A DNA stretch of 5,283 bases from Candidatus Thorarchaeota archaeon (GTDB lineage: Archaea; Asgardarchaeota; Thorarchaeia; Thorarchaeales; Thorarchaeaceae): contig JAGSHP010000066.1 in the NCBI GenBank assembly GCA_029855925.1, positions 1 to 5,283 of the forward strand. Direction: 5' to 3'. Both the position numbers and the translations under genes were made by a program. The notes under the pieces were generated by a model that worked only from the letters and a program-made list of their open reading frames with translations, was not told where the DNA came from and made no database searches. Below are positions 1-5,070 of this stretch, piece by piece. Every line of letters begins with the position of its first letter. The stretch's first letter is position 1.

Positions 1-476
1 GCCATTGCCAGGTCCTGTCCATACTGCATGATCTGAAGAGCGAGCTTGCCAACATCTGGAAGGCTCTTGATGATGGCGACGACATTCCGTTTTGAGGGGT
101 CTGCGAACGGACCTGCGAGAAAGTCTGGTGCTGCAAGTGCAAAGAAGTGAAGTCCGTGCGATGAGAGCTGTTTGGCGTTGATGAGCAAGCGGCGCACCTT
201 CACCGCAGCCGGCGTGGGTGTCACCCCCCATGCTGCCTCCACAGCCTTTACCGATGCCAGATGATGTGGCTCGGGACAGATGCCACAGATGCGTTCAGCA
301 ATACGCGGCACCTCTTCTGCAAATCTCCCCTCCAAGAACTTCTCAAAGAATCGGGTGGACGTCACATTGAACTGAACATCCTTGACCTTTCCATCCTTTC
401 CCAGTTTTATGGTGAGGTCTCCATGGCCCTCGAGTCGTGTGACTGGTTCTATTCGAATGATCTTCTCACCCGTCAT
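1..476 (-). CDS. mvhA: [NiFe] hydrogenase large (catalytic) subunit MvhA, 5' part only
   Basis: This is the N-terminal 158 residues of the large subunit of a group 3c (F420-non-reducing, methyl-viologen-reducing) [NiFe] hydrogenase; the gene continues past the left edge. The subunit holds the Ni-Fe centre that splits or makes H2 in the cytoplasm. Translation of the minus strand shows the family start EPVTRLEGHG at residues 10-19, including conserved Glu16. The first nickel-site motif RICGICPEPHH is at residues 62-72, with Cys64 and Cys67 as the N-terminal CxxC ligands. A typical SSHGLHFFALAAPDF stretch follows at about 105-119. The second, C-terminal CxxC motif lies outside the window. The ATG at 476-474 overlaps the mvhG stop as ATGA, and an AGGAGTGAT SD site (482-490) sits 5 nt upstream. 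Assignment to group 3c rather than 3a or 3b rests on the adjacent mvhD and mvhG. No frameshift or stop is seen in the visible part. Confidence 0.95.
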   Translation of the reverse strand, partial: MTGEKIIRIEPVTRLEGHGDLTIKLGKDGKVKDVQFNVTSTRFFEKFLEGRFAEEVPRIAERICGICPEPHHLASVKAVEAAWGVTPTPAAVKVRRLLINAKQLSSHGLHFFALAAPDFLAGPFADPSKRNVVAIIKSLPDVGKLALQIMQYGQDLAM

Positions 477-1384
477 TTTGTATCACTCCTCTCTGCCGTA
501 GCAATCTTTGATATGAACGAGGCAGCATAGTCTGTGAAGTAGAATGAACCAATTGGGTCTGGAAACATACTCTTGAGTTCCTCAGGACTCATGTCGGTGA
601 TGGCACCGAGTGCGGCAATGATCTTTGCACCGTGGTCCTTTATCGAAGGAGGAGGTCCAAAGCATCCCTTGCATGGCGAGTTCGCGGAGGGGCACTGGGC
701 ACCGCATAGTCCAATTGTGGCAAAGCCAAGACAGAGATATCCCTGATCGAGAAGGCATTTGTTCGGGTCTATATGCCCCTCGTAGGTTCGATGGAACTCT
801 TTGATGTGCTTCTCCTCACGCTCCCGCGGACATTCGTCGCACACAGTTCTGTCTGGAAGATCAAATGGCTTGCCTGTGAGAAGGGCGACCACTGCGTCGT
901 AGATATTGTCACTCGTCGGAGGACACCCGGGAATTATGAGTTCGAACGGTACGATGTCCGGGTTTGGCACAATATGGTCCGTGAAACCGGGAACGTTCTC
1001 ATCAGGGACTCGTGGGTCTGTGACCGTGTCAGCCTTGAGGAACTTTCTGGTTATCGCCTCATCTATCGACCACTGATTTGCAAGGCCCTGAACCCCTCCG
1101 TAGCATGAGCATGACCCCCATGCAACAAGAACTTGGCTCTTCTCTCGCATGACCTCGAGAAGATGCACATCCTCCTGTGTTCGGCAGCTCCCCTCAACGA
1201 ACCCTACATGCAGTGATCCCTTTGGCAACCTCTCGAGGTCGCTCAGTTTGTAGTCCACAACTGCAGGCCAGTACTTGATCTCAAGTTGAGGTAAGACCTC
1301 GAGCAGTCTGAGGTGGAGGTCCACCAGCGACTGGTCACAACCCCAACAGGACGATAGCTGAGCAAAGGCAACACGTTTTGGCAT
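473..1384 (-). CDS. mvhG: F420-non-reducing hydrogenase small (Fe-S) subunit MvhG
   Basis: This 303-residue protein is the electron-transfer small subunit that pairs with MvhA and carries electrons from the Ni-Fe site through three Fe-S clusters towards MvhD. The proximal-cluster motifs are SSCWGCDQS (Cys13, Cys16), AWGSCSCYGG (Cys92, Cys94) and PGCPPTSD (Cys154). The C-terminal cluster region has Cys182 and Cys185 in CDECPRERE, Cys210 and Cys218 in KCLLDQGYLCLG, and Cys227, Cys231, Cys238 and Cys241 in the GLCGAQCPS...PCKGCFG stretch. This layout is that of methanogen MvhG rather than of membrane-bound small subunits, and there is no Tat signal peptide, consistent with a cytoplasmic enzyme. 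The length is usual for the family. The ATG directly follows the mvhD stop. A GAGGGGG SD site (1392-1398), inside the end of mvhD, is spaced 7 nt from it, so the two are probably translated in tandem. Its stop overlaps the mvhA start. Cys67 in EGSCRT appears to be an extra cysteine outside the standard ligand set. Confidence 0.96.
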   Translation of the reverse strand: MPKRVAFAQLSSCWGCDQSLVDLHLRLLEVLPQLEIKYWPAVVDYKLSDLERLPKGSLHVGFVEGSCRTQEDVHLLEVMREKSQVLVAWGSCSCYGGVQGLANQWSIDEAITRKFLKADTVTDPRVPDENVPGFTDHIVPNPDIVPFELIIPGCPPTSDNIYDAVVALLTGKPFDLPDRTVCDECPREREEKHIKEFHRTYEGHIDPNKCLLDQGYLCLGFATIGLCGAQCPSANSPCKGCFGPPPSIKDHGAKIIAALGAITDMSPEELKSMFPDPIGSFYFTDYAASFISKIATAERSDTK

Positions 1385-1852
1385 CTACTTTCCCCCTCTT
1401 CTCATTGGACTTGGACCGAGCTTCTTGATGCGCTCAACCATACCTCTTATTCCATCAGCAAAGACATCCCCCTCTGCTGCACTGGCCCACTGGAGGTGAA
1501 TTCGCCTTGGGTCGACACCTGCCTCTTCTAGAAGGTTCTGGAGCAGAGCGAATCTGGCTCGCATCTTGAGGTTACCAGTAGTGTAGTGGCAGTCACCGGG
1601 ATGACAGCCTGATATGAGCACGCCATCCGCCCCCTGATAGAGCGCATCCAAGATGAAAGTAGGATCTATTCGACCTGTGCAGTTGACTCGAATGATTCTC
1701 ACATTTGGCGGCATCTGTAGTCTACTCGTGCCAGCCAAATCCGCACCAGCATAACTGCACCAGTTACAACACAGTGCAAGAATTCTGGGCTCAAACTGCT
1801 CCTTGCTGGTCTTGGATTTTGTCGTGGACTTCATCTTCGTCGAAGATTTCAC
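1385..1852 (-). CDS. mvhD: Hydrogenase delta subunit MvhD (adaptor to HdrA) with a basic N-terminal tail
   Basis: This 155-residue iron-sulfur protein of the MvhD/FlpD family is the first gene of the hydrogenase operon. In characterised methanogens MvhD binds one [2Fe-2S] cluster and connects MvhAG to HdrA, delivering electrons to the bifurcating flavin. The family core starts at about residue 20. It shows ILALCCNWCSYAGADLAG (Cys28, Cys29, Cys32), RVNCTGRIDP (Cys58), GCHPGDCHY (Cys83, Cys88) and the conserved QWASAAEG near 121-128. The start is GTG at 1852-1850. It is supported by a GGAGGT SD site 9 nt upstream, whereas the internal ATG at codon 7 has no good site. The first 17 residues are almost all Lys, Ser and Thr and precede the normal family start, so they look like an added flexible tail. 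No hdrA is in the window, so the expected partner must be encoded elsewhere, perhaps beyond the left edge. Confidence 0.95.
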   Translation of the reverse strand: MKSSTKMKSTTKSKTSKEQFEPRILALCCNWCSYAGADLAGTSRLQMPPNVRIIRVNCTGRIDPTFILDALYQGADGVLISGCHPGDCHYTTGNLKMRARFALLQNLLEEAGVDPRRIHLQWASAAEGDVFADGIRGMVERIKKLGPSPMRRGGK

Positions 1853-1861
1853 TACCTAGTG

Positions 1862-1867
1862 ACCTCC
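1862..1867 (-). promoter_or_regulatory. Shine-Dalgarno site of mvhD
   Basis: On the minus strand this reads GGAGGT, 9 nt upstream of the GTG at 1852. It decides in favour of the GTG start, and therefore of the Lys/Ser/Thr tail being translated, over the ATG at codon 7. The ATG nearby at 1869-1867 opens only a five-codon frame ending in TAG, so it is not a rival start. Confidence 0.75.
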
Positions 1868-1897
1868 ATCGGACCATACAGGACAGTACGTAACACT

Positions 1898-1906
1898 CCT
1901 AAAAGG
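1898..1906 (-). promoter_or_regulatory. Candidate TATA-like box for the mvhDGA operon
   Basis: The minus strand reads CCTTTTAGG, preceded by CGAAT, which could serve as a BRE. Its centre near 1902 would place transcription start about 25 nt downstream, near 1877. That leaves a short leader containing the mvhD SD site. The match to the archaeal consensus TTTAWATA is only partial, and other AT-rich stretches lie further upstream. The assignment rests mainly on position. Confidence 0.35.
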
Positions 1907-1935
1907 ATTCGTGCACAATTCACGTACACTTTCAG

Positions 1936-1954
1936 TCATTGAAACGCTCGATGA
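1936..1954. repeat. Imperfect inverted repeat in the divergent intergenic region (possible operator)
   Basis: The arms TCATTGA (1936-1942) and TCGATGA (1948-1954) match at 6 of 7 positions as an inverted repeat around a 5-nt spacer, 19 bp in all. It lies upstream of the candidate mvhD TATA box and upstream of the candidate promoter of the plus-strand RAM gene, where a regulator could act on both units. Size and symmetry suit a dimeric DNA-binding protein, but a chance match of this length is possible. No regulator with a DNA-binding domain is encoded in the window. Confidence 0.3.
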
Positions 1955-1970
1955 CGTTCATTATGCACTC

Positions 1971-2000
1971 ATTATATGATTGAAATAGGTAGTTTTATTT
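1971..2000 (+). promoter_or_regulatory. Candidate archaeal promoter for the RAM-domain gene pair
   Basis: Two AT-rich boxes lie here: ATTATATGA at 1971-1979 and TTTTATTT at 1993-2000. A start of transcription about 25 nt downstream would be near 2000 or near 2021. The second option gives a leader of roughly 30 nt that includes the GGAGGT at 2036-2041. It also falls almost on the ATG at 2019, so a leaderless message from that ATG cannot be ruled out. CATTAT occurs twice, at 1959-1964 and 1970-1975, 11 bp apart. Confidence 0.4.
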
Positions 2001-2035
2001 CTCTCTTTGTCGAAACTAATGTATGGCTCCGGCGT

Positions 2036-2041
2036 GGAGGT
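2036..2041 (+). promoter_or_regulatory. Shine-Dalgarno site that favours the ATG at 2052
   Basis: GGAGGT lies 10 nt upstream of the ATG at 2052-2054. The earlier in-frame candidates, TTG at 2007 and ATG at 2019, have no such site, and the CT-rich run ending at 2008 is not SD-like. The site would be internal to the coding region if translation began earlier. Confidence 0.6.
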
Positions 2042-2051
2042 ATTGGCTGCG

Positions 2052-2288
2052 ATGATCATTGCATTCATAATGGGAAAGATTGATTCGGCAAAGGCGCGTG
2101 ATATCCTCAATAAGGTCAAAGACATGGAACCCGTAGAAGAGGCATATCTCATCTATGGGGCATATGACCTACTGATCAAGGGGCAGTTCAAGACCCCTGA
2201 GGATCTTAGTTCTTTTGTAGTGGATGAACTCCGGAACATCGATGGTGTTCGTGACACTGTGACAAACGTCTGTGCAAGTACACCATAG
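2052..2288 (+). CDS. Stand-alone Lrp/AsnC-type ligand-binding (RAM) domain protein
   Basis: With the start at ATG 2052 the protein has 78 residues and is a single RAM domain, the ligand-binding half of Lrp/AsnC regulators, with no helix-turn-helix. It shows the family pattern: a first strand MIIAFIMGKID, a helix KARDILNKVKDM, then the signature EEAYLIYGAYDLLIKGQF. After that come a second helix in PEDLSSFVVDELRNIDGV and a final strand RDTVTNVCAS. Stand-alone RAM proteins of about 75-80 residues are common in archaea and form dimers or larger rings. They are thought to bind amino acids or other small molecules and modulate partners; the ligand here is unknown. An in-frame extension to ATG 2019 (89 residues) or TTG 2007 (93) is possible. 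The shorter form fits both the SD site and the family length. It is transcribed divergently from mvhDGA and heads a two-gene unit. Confidence 0.85.
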   Translation: MIIAFIMGKIDSAKARDILNKVKDMEPVEEAYLIYGAYDLLIKGQFKTPEDLSSFVVDELRNIDGVRDTVTNVCASTP

Positions 2289-2292
2289 GAGG
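2287..2292 (+). promoter_or_regulatory. Shine-Dalgarno site of the 105-residue protein gene
   Basis: AGGAGG overlaps the TAG stop of the RAM gene (2286-2288) and lies 7 nt before the GTG at 2300. This is near-ideal spacing. It supports both the GTG start and translation as the second gene of one message. Confidence 0.75.
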
Positions 2293-2299
2293 CAGTTCC

Positions 2300-2617
2300 G
2301 TGTCAGAGATCTTTGCTCGGCGGATATACAAGTTCAAGCCACGACATGGCCACCAGGTTCATCTTGGAGCGGCAGAGATTCGCGCCGCCATTCTGAACCT
2401 TGGAAAGGAGGTATTGGGCAACGAGTTCACAGCAGAGGTGATGTCCGAGGACGATGGAACTATTCTCGTCAGTTGCTCCTCCGCCACTGGACAGATAGTT
2501 GACGAGATAGACACCAAACTCATGGTCAAGATCATTAATTTCTGTGAGCAGAACAACCTCACGGTCTCTGTTGGGGAAATGGATGTTCGGACCGACGTTG
2601 GTGAGGAGTGGGTATAG
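2300..2617 (+). CDS. Uncharacterised 105-residue soluble protein, second gene of the RAM-domain unit
   Basis: I do not recognise this protein. It begins with GTG behind a strong SD site and ends in TAG. There is no signal peptide, membrane segment or Cys-rich cluster motif, only two cysteines (Cys59, Cys82). The N-terminus is basic (ARRIYKFKPRHGHQVH, residues 6-21) with His16, His18 and His21 close together, a possible metal or anion site. After it the pattern suggests alternating helix and strand: a helix around 23-39, a hydrophobic strand TILVSCS (54-60), an amphipathic helix around 63-83, a strand LTVSVGEM (87-94), and an acidic end. That would suit a small alpha/beta sandwich, but this is only read from hydrophobicity. 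The good SD site, the 11-nt gap to the RAM gene and coding-like composition make it a real gene. The pairing suggests it acts with the RAM protein, as a partner or a target; this is inference. Confidence 0.75.
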   Translation: MSEIFARRIYKFKPRHGHQVHLGAAEIRAAILNLGKEVLGNEFTAEVMSEDDGTILVSCSSATGQIVDEIDTKLMVKIINFCEQNNLTVSVGEMDVRTDVGEEWV

Positions 2618-2653
2618 TCCTCTTCTTCAGCTCATGCCCTCTGTCTGTTCCAC
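2618..2653. other. Convergent intergenic gap
   Basis: This gap separates two convergent stop codons. The plus strand is pyrimidine-rich (CCTCTTCTTC near 2619-2628), but there is no clear run of T on either strand and no stem-loop. No terminator can be called with confidence. Transcripts from the two sides probably overlap at their 3' ends. Confidence 0.4.
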
Positions 2654-4519
2654 CTATCTAAGACCTAATCGTTCAAGGGTTGAGTCGTAGGGGATACCTG
2701 TTTCGGGGTCCCATCCTCTCTCCTCGTAGTATTCGCAGAGCATCTGATCGAGTTCAACAATCTGCCCCTTTGGAGGTCCTGCAGGGGCTGGTTCTTTTGT
2801 CAGCCTGTCAGGAAGAGAGTCATCCTTCTTTGTTATTCCACGACTGATATTGAACAGCCGATTGAGATTAACAATCCGCTCACCAATGAGTTGCAGTTCT
2901 TCTACAGTGTAGTCCAGACCATTATGCAAGCGTAGTGCCTCTGCAACATCCTCGTAATAGAACTCCGGTGGGATCTGGGTGCCGTACTTGCACAGCCCCA
3001 CGCTCTCTACAACGACCATATAATCCTCGCATTCCTTGACCATGATGCCCTTGTACGTGGGATCTAGCCTGTCAGTCATCTCGGGGAGATACTGCTTGCC
3101 AAACCGCTTCTCTATCTCGTCATCAAAGCCCGCCTCATCAAGGACCGGAAATGCGTAGAGGTGGTCCGCTCCACGGGCAGCAGTGGCAGCAGCAAGCCCC
3201 ATTGACTTCTGTGCTCTCGGCTCCTGTCCAGCAATCTCCTGTTTCTTGACCGCCATCACGAAATTCTCACTGCCCTTGCCAATCCTCTGAGCCGCCCTGA
3301 AGCTCCCCTCTGCTAGAAGATCTCCGACTCCCTTGCGAAATGCAATCATCTCTGCGAGCTTGACAATGACCTCGTGGTTTCCCCAGCTCAGGTCAAGACC
3401 GTCAGTGTCTTCGTCAGTGAGCATCCCGAGCTCATACGCCTCCATCGCCCACGAGATTGTTCCACCAAGCGAGATCGTATCCATCCCATACATGTTTGCC
3501 AAGTGGTGCGAGTACAGGACCGACTCAACATTATCGTTCCCACATCTGGAGCCTAATGCTGACTGGCTCTCGAACTCAGGCGATCCGCCAATGTACGCAT
3601 ACGGTCCCTTTCGAACTGCAGTGTAACGACCACACCGCTGCAAGCAGCTATAGTCCGCCCTCGGCTTGATGAGATACTCCTTAGTGATTCGTTCGCCACT
3701 GATGTTCTCGTACCCCTCGAACACACCTTGGCGCATGTTGTATGACGGGAGGCGCCCGATATGATTCATCAGCTCGATCAGGTTGGTCGTGCCAAATCGT
3801 GCCCGTTCGGGTGTGAAGGGGTTCGCCAGCATTCTCTCGTAGAATACGTCCATTCGTCTCAGGTAATTATTCGGGTCTGCTACCTCTAACTTGCCCCTAC
3901 CCCGAACACTAATGGCCTTGAGCCTCTTGGAGCCCATCACCGCCCCAAGACCAGAACGTGCCGACGCGCGATCTCTATCATTCATGATTGCCGCAAAGCG
4001 AACGAGATTCTCACCAGCCTGGCCGATAGCCAGCGTTCTGCATGCCCGTCCATGCCTCTTGTGAAGTATATCATCGGTCTCGAAGACATCCTTCCCCCAC
4101 AGGTCGTCCGCGTCCAGTAGATCCACTTCGGAGTCCTTGATATTCAGATAGACTGGCGAGGAGGACTGCCCCGTGAAGAAGATGGCATCATATCCTGCGA
4201 ACTTAAGCTCCGCACCCCAAAAGCCTGCGGCATGGCTCTCACCCCAAATGTCCGTCAACGGGGACAATGCTGCAATGGTGTGTCTGGACGCCTGCGGAAA
4301 CATCGATGCCGTCAACAGACCTGTTGCGAAGCCGAGTATGTTCTTTGGTGAGAGTGGGTCTATGCCAATAGGAATATTGTCGGTTAAGACTCTAGATAGA
4401 TATCCCGCTCCAAGCAAATACTTCCTTACAATCTCCTCTTCGACTGGCCTCTTCTCCACCGTGCCTCTTGAGAGGTCCACCCATATCTCTTGCCCACCTA
4501 TTCCCTTTATCACACTCAC
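2654..4519 (-). CDS. aor: Aldehyde:ferredoxin oxidoreductase family protein (tungsten-pterin enzyme)
   Basis: This 621-residue cytoplasmic enzyme belongs to the AOR family, which binds a tungsto-bispterin cofactor and one [4Fe-4S] cluster and typically interconverts aldehydes and carboxylates using ferredoxin. The N-terminal domain has SPLTDIWGE (86-94) and GAELKFAGYDAIFFTG (102-117). The conserved pterin-binding stretch SGLGAVMGSKRLKAI covers 189-203. The cluster region reads DYSCLQRCGR (289-298), and the fourth ligand is Cys510 in SVGLCKYG. Glu315 in GGSPEFES and His453 in RGADHLYA fall where the P. furiosus active-site Glu313 and His448 are expected. The C-terminal tail (KGQIVELDQML...YYEERGWD) is typical. 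The cluster motif has Asp289 in place of the usual first cysteine, and the normal GGRGLG loop reads GAGYLS (37-42), so this is a divergent member whose substrate cannot be told. GTG at 4519 overlaps the ferredoxin stop. GTG at codon 3 has better SD spacing, so the start may be two codons later. Confidence 0.93.
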   Translation of the reverse strand: MSVIKGIGGQEIWVDLSRGTVEKRPVEEEIVRKYLLGAGYLSRVLTDNIPIGIDPLSPKNILGFATGLLTASMFPQASRHTIAALSPLTDIWGESHAAGFWGAELKFAGYDAIFFTGQSSSPVYLNIKDSEVDLLDADDLWGKDVFETDDILHKRHGRACRTLAIGQAGENLVRFAAIMNDRDRASARSGLGAVMGSKRLKAISVRGRGKLEVADPNNYLRRMDVFYERMLANPFTPERARFGTTNLIELMNHIGRLPSYNMRQGVFEGYENISGERITKEYLIKPRADYSCLQRCGRYTAVRKGPYAYIGGSPEFESQSALGSRCGNDNVESVLYSHHLANMYGMDTISLGGTISWAMEAYELGMLTDEDTDGLDLSWGNHEVIVKLAEMIAFRKGVGDLLAEGSFRAAQRIGKGSENFVMAVKKQEIAGQEPRAQKSMGLAAATAARGADHLYAFPVLDEAGFDDEIEKRFGKQYLPEMTDRLDPTYKGIMVKECEDYMVVVESVGLCKYGTQIPPEFYYEDVAEALRLHNGLDYTVEELQLIGERIVNLNRLFNISRGITKKDDSLPDRLTKEPAPAGPPKGQIVELDQMLCEYYEERGWDPETGIPYDSTLERLGLR

Positions 4520-5004
4520 TCACTCCTATCCTCGTAGAGTATCGGGCTGTGCTGTTCGTACAGTTTCTCCAGCCTGCCATCCTGATCTTTCCTCTTTAGT
4601 TCAGACTCGGTTGTCATCCAGATTGCATTGGTGGGGCATCGTGTGACGCACTCGCCACACTGTATACACTTGATTGCCTTTCCAGTATCCGGGTTGAGAT
4701 GGATTGCATAATATGGGCATGCATCAACACAGGCGCCACAGCCCGTGCACAACCTGTTGTTCACAATTATGATGCCCTTCGATGTCCGGGTTATTGCATT
4801 CTCTGGGCACGCCTCGATGCATGGAGCATCGGCGCAGTTTCGACAGAAGAGCGGGAAGTCAAGGCCTGGCTCAATTCTCATCACCCGAACCCTTGCCCAT
4901 TCAGGACCCACGACCTTGAAGTAATACATACTGCAGACATTGACACAGATCATACAACCTGTGCAGACGTGAGGGTCTCCGAAGACAAACTGGGCCTCTT
5001 CCAT
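4516..5004 (-). CDS. Ferredoxin-like electron-transfer subunit with four [4Fe-4S] motifs, partner of the AOR
   Basis: This 162-residue soluble protein has sixteen cysteines in four cluster motifs and no other cysteines. Motif 1 has Cys14, 17, 20 and 24. Motif 2 has Cys54, 57, 62 and 66 with the longer CxxCxxxxCxxxC spacing. Motif 3 has Cys86, 89, 92 and 96, and motif 4 has Cys113, 116, 119 and 123. A loop of about 30 residues separates motifs 1 and 2, and a charged tail follows residue 130. The layout matches the four-cluster electron-transfer subunits (HycB/DmsB-like) encoded beside AOR-type enzymes, such as the small subunit of Aromatoleum AOR. It most likely passes electrons between the AOR cluster and a further acceptor. 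The 4-nt overlap with aor indicates co-translation and roughly equal amounts of the two. The ATG at 5004 has a GATGTGA SD-like site 6 nt upstream. It is not MvhB polyferredoxin: it is too short and lies away from the hydrogenase genes. Confidence 0.93.
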   Translation of the reverse strand: MEEAQFVFGDPHVCTGCMICVNVCSMYYFKVVGPEWARVRVMRIEPGLDFPLFCRNCADAPCIEACPENAITRTSKGIIIVNNRLCTGCGACVDACPYYAIHLNPDTGKAIKCIQCGECVTRCPTNAIWMTTESELKRKDQDGRLEKLYEQHSPILYEDRSE

Positions 5005-5057
5005 TGCTATTCACATCAACGTTCTTTCCTAATAACCAGGTTGTGTCGTAGACATCA

Positions 5058-5070
5058 CAAATAAGTTTCG
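5058..5070 (-). promoter_or_regulatory. Candidate BRE/TATA promoter of the ferredoxin-AOR operon
   Basis: The minus strand reads CGAAACTTATTTG: a purine-rich CGAAA that fits a BRE, followed by CTTATTTG as TATA box. Transcription would start about 25 nt downstream, near 5036. That leaves a leader of roughly 30 nt before the ATG at 5004, containing the GATGTGA SD-like site. It is the best promoter match in the window, but it is judged by eye. Confidence 0.5.

Noticed and set aside
261..1108. Plus-strand open frames of 89 and 111 codons over mvhA and mvhG
   Set aside because: They lie antisense to clearly conserved hydrogenase genes, have no SD sites and encode no recognisable motif.
473..1852. 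F420-reducing (Frh) or group 3b hydrogenase
   Set aside because: The MvhD delta subunit is adjacent, and no FrhB-like or diaphorase subunit is seen in the window.
1898..1906. CCTAAAAGG as a CArG-like near-palindromic operator
   Set aside because: It is better explained as a possible TATA box by its position; palindromy alone at this length is not convincing.
3333..4646. Several plus-strand frames opposite the AOR gene, one of 157 codons
   Set aside because: The minus-strand frame has conserved AOR motifs across its whole length; the plus frames are mirror products of its codon use.
4516..5004. MvhB-type polyferredoxin belonging to the hydrogenase
   Set aside because: It has only four clusters, lies about 3 kb from mvhD, and overlaps the AOR gene, so an AOR partner fits better.
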